A DNA stretch of 17,671 bases from Eshraghiella sp045124255. GTDB lineage: Bacteria; Bacillota; Clostridia; Lachnospirales; Lachnospiraceae. The stretch covers positions 1 through 17,671 of the forward strand of contig JBGVLM010000051.1 of NCBI GenBank assembly GCA_045124255.1, given 5' to 3'. Positions 1-6,470 of this stretch are shown piece by piece; positions within the stretch are counted from its first letter, which is position 1, and every line of letters begins with the position of its first letter. A model generated the notes under the pieces. It was not told the origin of the DNA. It was given only the letters and a program-made list of their open reading frames with translations, and ran no database searches. A program made the position numbers and the translations under genes.

Positions 1-152
1 GGACACCATTCATTCATATATGTTATGATGTGTACAATCTCATCCCCTATAAGTCTTACATAATATGGGTATTTTCCCTTGATTTTTCTGAAGCCGTACT
101 CACTTAAAGCCGCTTCATATACTTGTTTAAATACTGAATTAAATGTTTTCAT
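1..152 (-). CDS. Partial tandem paralogue, copy 1 (unrecognised family)
   Basis: This is the 5' end of a third copy of the protein encoded at 167-1009, cut by the left edge after about 50 codons. The start codon at 152-150 is preceded by AGGAGG at 166-161 with eight bases between. The visible residues match the N-terminus of copy 2 except for Ala7 to Val (NSVF instead of NSAF). Over 166 bp the DNA differs from the copy-2 segment at only three positions (120, 126 and 133). It lies 14 bp downstream of the copy-2 stop, so it belongs to the same transcript. Function is unknown; see copy 2. Confidence 0.8.
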   Translation of the reverse strand, partial: MKTFNSVFKQVYEAALSEYGFRKIKGKYPYYVRLIGDEIVHIITYMNEWC

Positions 153-166
153 TTTCTTATCCTCCT

Positions 167-1009
167 TTATATTTCAAACCCATGATTTCGCAGTATTTCA
201 TGGTTAACTGTTTTTCTGAGTTCTAATTCTTCTGCTATTTTTTTCTGCCATTCGGGGTCTTTTACCATCATTTCATAATTTTCTATCTGTTTAAAAACTC
301 TTTGTTCCAATTCCAACCTGCCTTTCTCTTGTTCTTCCATAGTAAGACCATATTTTCCAATTTCTATCATGTATTTCTCTTTTTTATCTGCTCTATTAAA
401 AATTTCCCATTTTAAATTTACAAGTTCTTCATATTTCTCTGAACCAAATACCAACATACATAATAATTCCTCGTCTGTTTCATAACCAATTCTTTTATTG
501 TCACAAACACATTTGGGATTGATAAACAACAACGGAGCTTCAAAAATGCTGAAATAATCTATACAATCCTCAAGACTTTGCACTTTATTTAATTCCGGCA
601 ATAAATTCTGTTTTGTTACCTCCAGTGAATAATTAATTGCAGCAATCATATTCTCTTCATTTTCTGTCTCATATTCAAATTTTCTGATTTTAGTTAAATA
701 TTCCTCATCCATGTTAAAGAAATTCAACTGTGCATTTATATTGCTATTACTTTCAAGCCAATAAGCATTATATTTCGGGCTCTTATCCAATTCGATTCTC
801 CCTCTGTATACAGTGGCAATACCACCTATAACATTGAAGGCTTTATATCCTGGCCACGGACACCATTCATTCATATATGTTATGATGTGTACAATCTCAT
901 CCCCTATAAGTCTTACATAATATGGGTATTTTCCCTTGATTTTTCTGAAGCCGTACTCACTTAAAGCCGCTTCATACACTTGCTTAAATGCTGAATTAAA
1001 TGTTTTCAT
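167..1009 (-). CDS. Unrecognised tandem paralogue, copy 2 (280 aa; possibly immunity-like)
   Basis: A 280-residue, apparently soluble protein with no signal peptide or membrane segment. I do not recognise the family with certainty. The N-terminal layout (short helix with FKQVYEAALSEYGF, basic KIKGKYPYY, then a strand with GDEIVHIITY) resembles DUF4304-like proteins, which occur among immunity and stress proteins; this is a weak, memory-based resemblance. The middle (about 50-200) is acidic and aromatic-rich. The C-terminal part (about 215-270) is highly charged and probably helical, ending in LRNHGFEI, which is close to the LRNYGFEI end of copy 3. The ATG at 1009-1007 has AGGAGG eight bases upstream. 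It lies between copies 3 and 1 on the same strand. The N-terminal 40 residues are almost identical in all copies while the rest diverges, as in arrays that diversify by recombination. Confidence 0.8.
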   Translation of the reverse strand: MKTFNSAFKQVYEAALSEYGFRKIKGKYPYYVRLIGDEIVHIITYMNEWCPWPGYKAFNVIGGIATVYRGRIELDKSPKYNAYWLESNSNINAQLNFFNMDEEYLTKIRKFEYETENEENMIAAINYSLEVTKQNLLPELNKVQSLEDCIDYFSIFEAPLLFINPKCVCDNKRIGYETDEELLCMLVFGSEKYEELVNLKWEIFNRADKKEKYMIEIGKYGLTMEEQEKGRLELEQRVFKQIENYEMMVKDPEWQKKIAEELELRKTVNHEILRNHGFEI

Positions 1010-1023
1010 TTTCTTATCCTCCT
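858..1023 (-). repeat. Near-identical 5' segment shared by array copies (also at 1-166 and 1741-1864)
   Basis: Positions 858-1023 match 1-166 with three substitutions. Positions 891-1014 match 1741-1864 with four substitutions by eye. The repeat covers the ribosome binding site (copies 1 and 2), the start codon and about the first 40-50 codons. Downstream coding sequence is clearly different between copies 2 and 3, so the repeat is a conserved 5' cassette rather than a whole-gene duplication of uniform age. Confidence 0.9.
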
Positions 1024-1028
1024 ATGTT

Positions 1029-1859
1029 TTATATTTCAAATCCGTAGTTGCGAAGCAATCCGGTATTAAACTCCTTTCGGCGTTCCATTTCCTTCATAAC
1101 CCTGTCATACTCATTAGGATTATTCATTATGGATTTAAATTTCTCTATGCTCTCCAGCATTCGTCCATGCAAATAATTTTTTTCTTCTTCAAATGTTTCC
1201 TCTGTAAAGCCTGTCTCACCAATACTCATCAAATACATGTAATAATCTATAGCTTCAGATAAGCTTTTCTTCTTTCTTTCAATATACTCCTCTACGTTGC
1301 ATACCTTTACATTCAATAATCCTTCGTTATAACTGTAGTCGTTCTGGAACCGTCCAAAATCTTTGTCAATCTTTAAATTTAACATTGGTGTTTCATAGGT
1401 TTCATAATATTTAACACATTCTTTCAAATCTGTTACTTTATCCAGTACCGGAAGCATTATTTTCTTTGTTACTTCCAATGAATATTCCAGACTTTCAATT
1501 AATGACGTTTCATCATCTGCCTTATATGTAAATGTATCCCATCTATTACGATTTTTCCTGATTTCCTCATACGTATTATTTTTTACGTAAAAATCCAGTG
1601 TACTTTCAAGCCAATTATTATGGGTAACAGGTATATTTAAATCCAGACAATTTCTGTATACGGTTGCAACTCCGCAATATACACAATATTCTTTGTAGCC
1701 TTCTTTCCTTGTTGGACGAGTTGAATATGTTATAACATGTACAATCTCATCTCCTATAAGTCTTGCATAGTATGGGTATTTTCCCTTGATTTTTCTGAAG
1801 CCGTACTCACTTAAAGCCGCTTCATATACTTGCTTAAATGCTGAATTAAATGTTTTCAT
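1029..1859 (-). CDS. Unrecognised tandem paralogue, copy 3, first gene of the array (276 aa)
   Basis: This is the promoter-proximal member of the array. It shares MKTFNSAFKQVYEAALSEYG and the following GFRKIKGKYPYY-ARLIGDEIVHVITY segment with copy 2, then diverges, and ends in LRNYGFEI. I chose the ATG at 1859-1857 because it matches the start of the other two copies and has GGAG six bases upstream. The reading frame stays open upstream to a TTG at 1949, but that codon lies inside a terminator hairpin. An in-frame ATG four codons upstream (MEQK) is a possible alternative. No toxin gene is visible nearby, so an immunity role remains a guess. It is 19 bp upstream of copy 2. The leader contains a terminator that could control the whole array. 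Confidence 0.75.
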   Translation of the reverse strand: MKTFNSAFKQVYEAALSEYGFRKIKGKYPYYARLIGDEIVHVITYSTRPTRKEGYKEYCVYCGVATVYRNCLDLNIPVTHNNWLESTLDFYVKNNTYEEIRKNRNRWDTFTYKADDETSLIESLEYSLEVTKKIMLPVLDKVTDLKECVKYYETYETPMLNLKIDKDFGRFQNDYSYNEGLLNVKVCNVEEYIERKKKSLSEAIDYYMYLMSIGETGFTEETFEEEKNYLHGRMLESIEKFKSIMNNPNEYDRVMKEMERRKEFNTGLLRNYGFEI

Positions 1860-1930
1860 TTTCTGCTCCATTACTTTCTCTGCCTTAAAGAAAAAGCCTT
1901 CACGCTTTAATATGACAAACTCCTTTCTAT

Positions 1931-1968
1931 AAAATAAAAAAGCAACCAAAGTATTGTACTTTGATTGC
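1931..1968 (-). terminator. Intrinsic terminator inside the leader of the paralogue array
   Basis: Read on the minus strand, a 12-bp stem (arms 1968-1957 and 1953-1942, one G-U pair, three-base loop) is followed by six T and a further AT-rich run. It lies downstream of the promoter at 2034-2062 and upstream of the first array gene, so it either ends a short RNA of about 90 nt or acts as an attenuator. Confidence 0.8.
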
Positions 1969-2033
1969 GACCGAACTTCTTATGCGGATAAAAATAAATA
2001 CTGCCCCCGTCCCCACAATTCTAAAGCAGTATA

Positions 2034-2062
2034 ATTATATCATTTATAGGCACATTTTTCAA
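2034..2062 (-). promoter_or_regulatory. Sigma-A promoter of the paralogue array leader
   Basis: On the minus strand a TTGAAA (2062-2057) and a perfect TATAAT (2039-2034) are separated by exactly 17 bases. Transcription would start near 2027. The leader then holds a G-rich stretch (GGGGACGGGGG, 2014-2004), the terminator at 1931-1968 and a consensus AAAGGAG at 1926-1920 with no usable start codon at the proper distance. Confidence 0.7.
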
Positions 2063-2106
2063 CCTTTTATCCTTTCACATACGCATTATTATTTTATGTG
2101 TATTTT

Positions 2107-2151
2107 CACTTTTTATGTTTGCGCGCCCATGGCGCGCAGACATAAAAAGTG
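2107..2151. repeat. 45-base near-perfect palindrome after tpiA
   Basis: Two 21-base arms (2107-2127 and 2131-2151) surround a three-base loop CAT. They pair throughout except one position, which is a U-G pair when read on the plus strand and an A-C mismatch on the minus strand. The core is GC-only (GCGCGCC/GGCGCGC), the outer part AT-rich (CACTTTTTATGT). It shares its outermost bases and A/T run with the tpiA terminator, so the two hairpins cannot form fully together in the minus-strand RNA. Its role is unknown. Confidence 0.85.
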
Positions 2152-2174
2152 CTGCATACCGAAATATGCAGCAC
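2144..2174 (-). terminator. tpiA terminator
   Basis: On the minus strand a 10-bp perfect stem (arms 2174-2165 and 2158-2149, six-base loop) is followed by five T. It starts 14 bp after the tpiA stop codon and should end the pgk-tpiA transcript. Confidence 0.85.
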
Positions 2175-2188
2175 ACAATTACAAAATA

Positions 2189-2935
2189 TTATGCATTAAC
2201 AATCTGTGCGAAATCAACCTTAAGGCTTGCTCCGCCGATTAATCCACCATCAATGTTTGGCTTAGAAAGTAATTCAGCAGCATTGCCGGCGTTCATTGAA
2301 CCGCCGTACTGAATTCTGATAGCGTCAGCTGTAGCTTCATCATAAATCTCAGCGATTACTTCACGAATTCCTGCACATACCTCTTCAGCCTGGTCAGATG
2401 TAGCTGTCTTACCTGTTCCGATTGCCCAGATTGGCTCATAAGCAATAACAGTTGTCTTAGCCTGGTCTGCCGTAACATTCTGGAAAGCAATCTTAATCTG
2501 CATTCTAATCCAGTCAAGAGTGATTCCCTGCTCTCTCTGAAGAAGAGATTCTCCACAGCAGATAATTGGTGTGATACCATGCTCAAGCGCCTTAAGCACC
2601 TTCTTATTAACTGTTTCATCAGTCTCAGCGAAGTATTCTCTTCTCTCAGAATGTCCGATGATTACATATTTAACTCCGATATCTGTAAGCATGTTAGGAG
2701 AGATTTCTCCGGTATAAGCACCACTCTCTTCAAAATACATGTTCTCTGCACCAATTGCTACATTGGTTCCCTTTGTAGCTTCGATAGCTGTTGTTAAATC
2801 AATTGCAGGAACACAATATACAACATCAACATTATCGTTAGCTACAAGTGGTTTTAATTCGTTAATTAAAGCAACTGCCTCGCTAGGAGTCTTATTCATT
2901 TTCCAGTTGCCCGCAATAATTCTTCTACGTGCCAT
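2189..2935 (-). CDS. tpiA: Triosephosphate isomerase
   Basis: This cytosolic glycolytic enzyme interconverts dihydroxyacetone phosphate and glyceraldehyde 3-phosphate. At 248 residues it has the usual family length and a complete TIM barrel. The catalytic residues are visible: Lys12 in GNWKMN, His95 in IIGHSERR and Glu167 in AYEPIWAIGTGK, the last also forming the mobile loop 6. The phosphate-binding GGSMN (about 211-215) and the C-terminal DGGLIGGASL are intact. The start ATG has GGAG about ten bases upstream. It follows pgk by 45 bp with no terminator between, only a small hairpin (GAATTG/CAATTC, 2961-2978), so it is cotranscribed with pgk and ends at its own terminator. Confidence 0.98.
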   Translation of the reverse strand: MARRRIIAGNWKMNKTPSEAVALINELKPLVANDNVDVVYCVPAIDLTTAIEATKGTNVAIGAENMYFEESGAYTGEISPNMLTDIGVKYVIIGHSERREYFAETDETVNKKVLKALEHGITPIICCGESLLQREQGITLDWIRMQIKIAFQNVTADQAKTTVIAYEPIWAIGTGKTATSDQAEEVCAGIREVIAEIYDEATADAIRIQYGGSMNAGNAAELLSKPNIDGGLIGGASLKVDFAQIVNA

Positions 2936-2980
2936 TATATTAATACTCCAATCTAATCTTGAATTGCCAAAACAATTCTA

Positions 2981-4186
2981 TTATTTATCGTCTGCTGATT
3001 CAATTCCAGGAAGAGCCTTGCCCTCAAGGAACTCAAGAGAAGCACCGCCACCTGTAGAGATGTGTGTCATCTTGTCACCAAATCCAAGGTTGTTAACAGC
3101 TGCTGCTGAATCGCCTCCACCGATAATTGTTGTAGCGTCTGTATCAGCAAGGGCCTTAGCTACAGCGATTGTACCTGCTGCAAGTGTAGGGTTCTCAAAT
3201 ACACCCATCGGTCCGTTCCATACAACTGTTTTAGCTGTCTTAACTGCTTCAGCAAAAAGAGCCTGTGTCTTAGGTCCGATATCACAGCCTTCTCTGTCAG
3301 CAGGAATGCTGTCAGCGTCATATACCTCAACCTCAACAGGAGCGTCGATTGGATTAGGGAAATCCTTAATTGTAACTGCGTCAACAGGTAATAATAATTT
3401 CTTGCCAAGCTTCTCAGCCTTAGCCATCATTTCCTTGCAGTATTCAAGCTTGCTGTCATCAACAAGTGATAAACCGATTTCATAACCCTGAGCCTTAAGG
3501 AATGTATAAGCCATACCACCACCGATGATAAGGGTATCACATTTCTCAAGAAGGTTAGAAATTACATTTAACTTATCTGCAACCTTAGCACCACCAAGGA
3601 TTGCAACGAATGGTCTTACAGGATTGTTAACTGCATTGCCAAGGAATTCAATTTCCTTCTGCATAAGGTATCCAACTACGCTTGTATCTACAAACTTAGT
3701 AACACCCTCTGTTGAGCAGTGTGCTCTGTGACATGCACCGAAAGCATCGTTAACATATACATCACAAAGAGAAGCAAGCTCTTTAGAGAAATTCTCTTCA
3801 TTCTTGGTCTCTTCTTTTCTGAATCTTGTATTCTGGAGAAGAACTACATCTCCTTCCTTCATAGCTTCAACAGCAGCCTTTGCATTAGGTCCTACTACTT
3901 CATCATCAGCAGCAAATACAACCTCTTTGCCAAGCTTCTCTGAAAGTCTCTTAGCAACAGGTGCTAAAGATTCCTTCTCATTAGGTCCGTTTTTAACTTT
4001 TCCAAGATGTGAGCAAAGGATAACCTTTCCGCCATCTGCGATTAATTTGTTAATTGTTGGAAGAGCTGCAACGATACGGTTCTCATCTGTAATAACGCCA
4101 TCCTTTAAAGGTACATTGAAATCGCATCTTACTAAAACTCTTAAGCCCTTAACATTAATGTCATCAACTGATTTCTTGTTAAGCAT
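2981..4186 (-). CDS. pgk: Phosphoglycerate kinase
   Basis: Transfers the acyl phosphate of 1,3-bisphosphoglycerate to ADP, the first ATP-yielding step of glycolysis. The 401 residues are full length for bacterial Pgk. The N-terminal substrate domain has RVLVRCDFNVPLKDG (about 16-30), the CSHLGK basic patch (58-63) and the QNTRFRKEE segment (118-126). The nucleotide-binding C-terminal half has AILGGAKVADK (195-205), WNGPMGVFE (323-331) and the glycine-rich GGGDSAAAV (356-364). AGGAGG lies eight bases before the ATG. It follows gap, but the gap terminator lies between them, so pgk-tpiA depends on read-through or on a promoter in the 97-bp stretch 4187-4283; I see no convincing -35/-10 pair there. 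Confidence 0.98.
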   Translation of the reverse strand: MLNKKSVDDINVKGLRVLVRCDFNVPLKDGVITDENRIVAALPTINKLIADGGKVILCSHLGKVKNGPNEKESLAPVAKRLSEKLGKEVVFAADDEVVGPNAKAAVEAMKEGDVVLLQNTRFRKEETKNEENFSKELASLCDVYVNDAFGACHRAHCSTEGVTKFVDTSVVGYLMQKEIEFLGNAVNNPVRPFVAILGGAKVADKLNVISNLLEKCDTLIIGGGMAYTFLKAQGYEIGLSLVDDSKLEYCKEMMAKAEKLGKKLLLPVDAVTIKDFPNPIDAPVEVEVYDADSIPADREGCDIGPKTQALFAEAVKTAKTVVWNGPMGVFENPTLAAGTIAVAKALADTDATTIIGGGDSAAAVNNLGFGDKMTHISTGGGASLEFLEGKALPGIESADDK

Positions 4187-4283
4187 TAGTAAATCCTCCT
4201 AAAATAAATCTTAATATTGTAAGCGGCTATCCGCCTATTATCTAAATTTAAAAAACAATCCTGTTTTTAAAACGCCATTGTAC

Positions 4284-4313
4284 AAAAAAGGTCCGGTCCA
4301 CAAAGACCGGACC
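4284..4313 (-). terminator. gap terminator
   Basis: On the minus strand a nine-bp perfect stem GGTCCGGTC/GACCGGACC (4313-4305 with 4298-4290, six-base loop) is followed by six T (4289-4284). It lies 26 bp after the gap stop, between gap and pgk. Confidence 0.9.
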
Positions 4314-4339
4314 CTTCGAGGTCTTAAATTATAAATAAA

Positions 4340-5356
4340 TTAAGCTAACTCTGAGAAGTATTTGATTGTTCTAACCATCTGGCTTGTGTATGAGTTCTCG
4401 TTATCATACCATGAAACAACCTGTACTTCGTAAAGGTCATCAGAAACCTTGCTAACCATTGTCTGAGTAGCATCGAATAATGAACCATATCTCATTCCAA
4501 CGATATCTGAAGAAACGATTTCATCCTCATTGTATCCGAATGACTCATTAGCTGCTGCCTTCATAGCTGCATTGATTCCATCAACTGTGATGTCAGTTCC
4601 CTTACATACAGCTGTAAGAATTGTTGTAGATCCTGTAGGTGTTGGAACACGCTGAGCAGAACCGATAAGCTTTCCGTTAAGCTCTGGGATAACAAGTCCG
4701 ATAGCTTTAGCTGCACCTGTTGAGTTAGGAACGATGTTAACTGCACCTGCACGGCTTCTTCTTAAATCGCCCTTTCTCTGTGGTCCGTCAAGGATCATCT
4801 GGTCACCTGTGTAAGCATGGATTGTTACCATGATACCTGACTGGATTGCTGCATATTTGTTAAGAGCGTCAGCCATAGGTGCTAAACAGTTTGTTGTACA
4901 AGAAGCTGCAGAAATGATTGTATCCTCAGCCTTTAATGTTGTATGGTTTGTGTTGTAAACGATTGTAGGAAGGTCGTTACCAGCTGGAGCTGAAATAACA
5001 ACTTTACGAGCACCTGCATTAATATGAGCCTGAGCCTTCTCCTTAGATGTATAGAAGCCTGAGCACTCAAGAACTACGTCTACACCAAGTTCTCCCCATG
5101 GGCAATTGTTAGCATCCGGGAATGCGTAAATCTTGATTGTCTTTCCATCAACTGTGATTGAATCCTCACCAGCTGAAACTGTTTCAGCCTTGTCATACTT
5201 ACCCTGTGATGAGTCATACTTAAGAAGATGAGCAAGCATCTTAGGGCTTGTTAAATCGTTGATAGCTACTACTTCGTATCCTTCTGCTCCGAACATCTGT
5301 CTGAAAGCAAGACGGCCGATACGGCCAAATCCGTTAATCGCAACTTTTACTGCCAT
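4340..5356 (-). CDS. gap: Glyceraldehyde-3-phosphate dehydrogenase, NAD-type
   Basis: Oxidises and phosphorylates glyceraldehyde 3-phosphate to 1,3-bisphosphoglycerate, reducing NAD. The 338 residues form a complete protein: Rossmann start VAINGFGRIGRLAFR (about 4-19), Asp34 in AINDL, which favours NAD over NADP, the active site SAASCTTNCLAP with nucleophile Cys153, His180 in TIHAYTGDQ, the phosphate-site loop SRAGAVNIVPNSTGAAKA (201-218) and the C-terminal SWYDNENSY. AGGAGG is nine bases before the ATG. It is the first gene of gap-pgk-tpiA and has both its own strong promoter and its own terminator, so it is probably made in excess over pgk and tpiA, as is common for this enzyme. Confidence 0.98.
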   Translation of the reverse strand: MAVKVAINGFGRIGRLAFRQMFGAEGYEVVAINDLTSPKMLAHLLKYDSSQGKYDKAETVSAGEDSITVDGKTIKIYAFPDANNCPWGELGVDVVLECSGFYTSKEKAQAHINAGARKVVISAPAGNDLPTIVYNTNHTTLKAEDTIISAASCTTNCLAPMADALNKYAAIQSGIMVTIHAYTGDQMILDGPQRKGDLRRSRAGAVNIVPNSTGAAKAIGLVIPELNGKLIGSAQRVPTPTGSTTILTAVCKGTDITVDGINAAMKAAANESFGYNEDEIVSSDIVGMRYGSLFDATQTMVSKVSDDLYEVQVVSWYDNENSYTSQMVRTIKYFSELA

Positions 5357-5423
5357 TTTAAAATTCCTCCTAGTGAATTAAATAAAATAATAAGGATTGT
5401 TAATTAAAAATCAATCTAGGCTT

Positions 5424-5452
5424 ATTCTACAATTTTTACCGAAAAATTTCAA
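5424..5452 (-). promoter_or_regulatory. gap promoter
   Basis: On the minus strand TTGAAA (5452-5447) and TAGAAT (5429-5424) are 17 bases apart; the start of transcription would be near 5417, giving a leader of about 60 bases. A short inverted repeat GATTG/CAATC (arms about 5398-5402 and 5411-5415) lies in the leader; a regulatory role for it is only possible, not shown. Confidence 0.7.
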
Positions 5453-5529
5453 CCCTTATTTTATTTTTATACATTGAAGCTATTCTTAATTATATTTTCC
5501 CTTTTTTATATGTAAAAATGCACAAAATG

Positions 5530-5556
5530 TTGACAAATTTTTGTTCATAATATAAT
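5530..5556 (+). promoter_or_regulatory. Promoter of the PHP phosphatase gene
   Basis: A perfect TTGACA (5530-5535) and a perfect TATAAT (5551-5556) are present but only 15 bases apart, shorter than the optimal 17. Transcription would start near 5563, about 30 bases before the ATG at 5595, with AAAGGAG at 5581-5587. Confidence 0.6.
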
Positions 5557-5594
5557 TTAGTAAAAGTCAGATTACTTATTAAAGGAGCAAAACA

Positions 5595-6401
5595 ATGATT
5601 GGTGATTATCATATTCATACACATTTTTCATCAGATTGTGAGGTTAATCCAAGGGAATATTTAGATAAAGCAGTTGCCAGAGGAATGAAAGAAATCTGTT
5701 TTACCGACCATCTTGATTTGGACTATCCGAAGGAGAACGGAGTTGAGATGTTCAAGCTCGATTTAGACAAATATTTTGAAGAGATGTCCTCCATCCGCTG
5801 GGATTACAAGGATTCCATCAAGCTCAAAGTAGGAATAGAACTGGGTTTAAATCCTGATATTTATGCAGAATGTTCGGAACTGGTAAAAAAATACCCGTTT
5901 GATTTTGTAATCGGTTCTTCACATATCGTCAACGGAATTGACCCTTACTACCCTGCATTCTGGGATAACCGCAAAATTCAGGACGGAATTATGGAGTACT
6001 ACGAAGCAATACTCAGAAATGTTACTTTTTATAATGATTATGATGTTTACGGACATCTCGATTATGTAAGACGCTATGTTCCGGACAAGTCTTATGTGTA
6101 TGTTGACTCTGATTTCTATGAAATTACCGAGATGATTCTTAAAAATATTATTGCAAAAGGTCACGGAATCGAGCTTAACACAAGAAGCCTTGCTGACGGC
6201 TTAACCACCTATGTTCCGACCATTACTCTTCTTGAACGCTACAAAAGACTTGGCGGCGAGATAATAACCGTCGGCTCCGATTCACATAAACTCAACAATC
6301 TGGGCTACGGCTTCAGCACGGCAAGGGAAATTCTTATTAATACCGGCTTTAAATACATTGCAACCTTTGAAAACAGAAAACCAACCTTTGTTCCATTATA
6401 A
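5595..6401 (+). CDS. PHP-domain phosphatase, histidinol-phosphatase (HisJ/HisK) type
   Basis: A 268-residue protein of the polymerase and histidinol phosphatase (PHP) metal-dependent phosphoesterase family, which in many Firmicutes carries out the histidinol-phosphate to histidinol step of histidine synthesis. All metal-ligand motifs are visible: DYHIHTHFSSD (His6, His8), TDHLD (Asp38, His39), GIELG (Glu82), GSSH (His110), GHLDY (His154) and GSDSH (Asp229, His231). Its length matches the family. The ATG at 5595 has a good AAAGGAG seven bases upstream. It is a single-gene unit: a promoter lies just upstream and a strong terminator follows within 50 bp. No other histidine genes are in the window, so the substrate is not confirmed by context; another phosphorylated small molecule is possible. 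Confidence 0.85.
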   Translation: MIGDYHIHTHFSSDCEVNPREYLDKAVARGMKEICFTDHLDLDYPKENGVEMFKLDLDKYFEEMSSIRWDYKDSIKLKVGIELGLNPDIYAECSELVKKYPFDFVIGSSHIVNGIDPYYPAFWDNRKIQDGIMEYYEAILRNVTFYNDYDVYGHLDYVRRYVPDKSYVYVDSDFYEITEMILKNIIAKGHGIELNTRSLADGLTTYVPTITLLERYKRLGGEIITVGSDSHKLNNLGYGFSTAREILINTGFKYIATFENRKPTFVPL

Positions 6402-6416
6402 AACAGATATAACAGC

Positions 6417-6461
6417 GGGGTGCCCATTGGTCACGTATGACTTTCGGGCTCCCCTTTTTTT
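6417..6461 (+). terminator. Terminator of the PHP phosphatase gene
   Basis: GGGG-T-GCCC (6417-6425) pairs with GGGC-T-CCCC (6446-6454) with one T-T mismatch, an inner GTCA/TGAC extension, and seven T after it (6455-6461). It sits between the convergent PHP and cysteine desulfurase genes; the minus-strand flank has no strong T run. Confidence 0.85.
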
Positions 6462-6470
6462 CTGTCCGTA

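Noticed and set aside
1..1864. Repeats at 1, 858 and 1741 as a CRISPR-like or mobile repeat
   Set aside because: They are in-frame 5' ends of paralogous genes, too long and unevenly spaced for a CRISPR array, with no terminal inverted repeats or transposase.
1860..1949. Longer 306-codon reading of array copy 3 starting with TTG at 1949
   Set aside because: The start lies in the terminator hairpin, lacks a ribosome binding site, and the extension is absent from copies 1 and 2.
2739..3485. 248-codon plus-strand open frame across tpiA and pgk
   Set aside because: It is antisense to two clear enzymes, and its low-complexity Ser/Ala/Leu content is typical of a shadow frame.
4222..4236. Short GCGG-CTAT-CCGC hairpin before pgk as a regulatory element
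   Set aside because: The four-base stem is too short to support a call.
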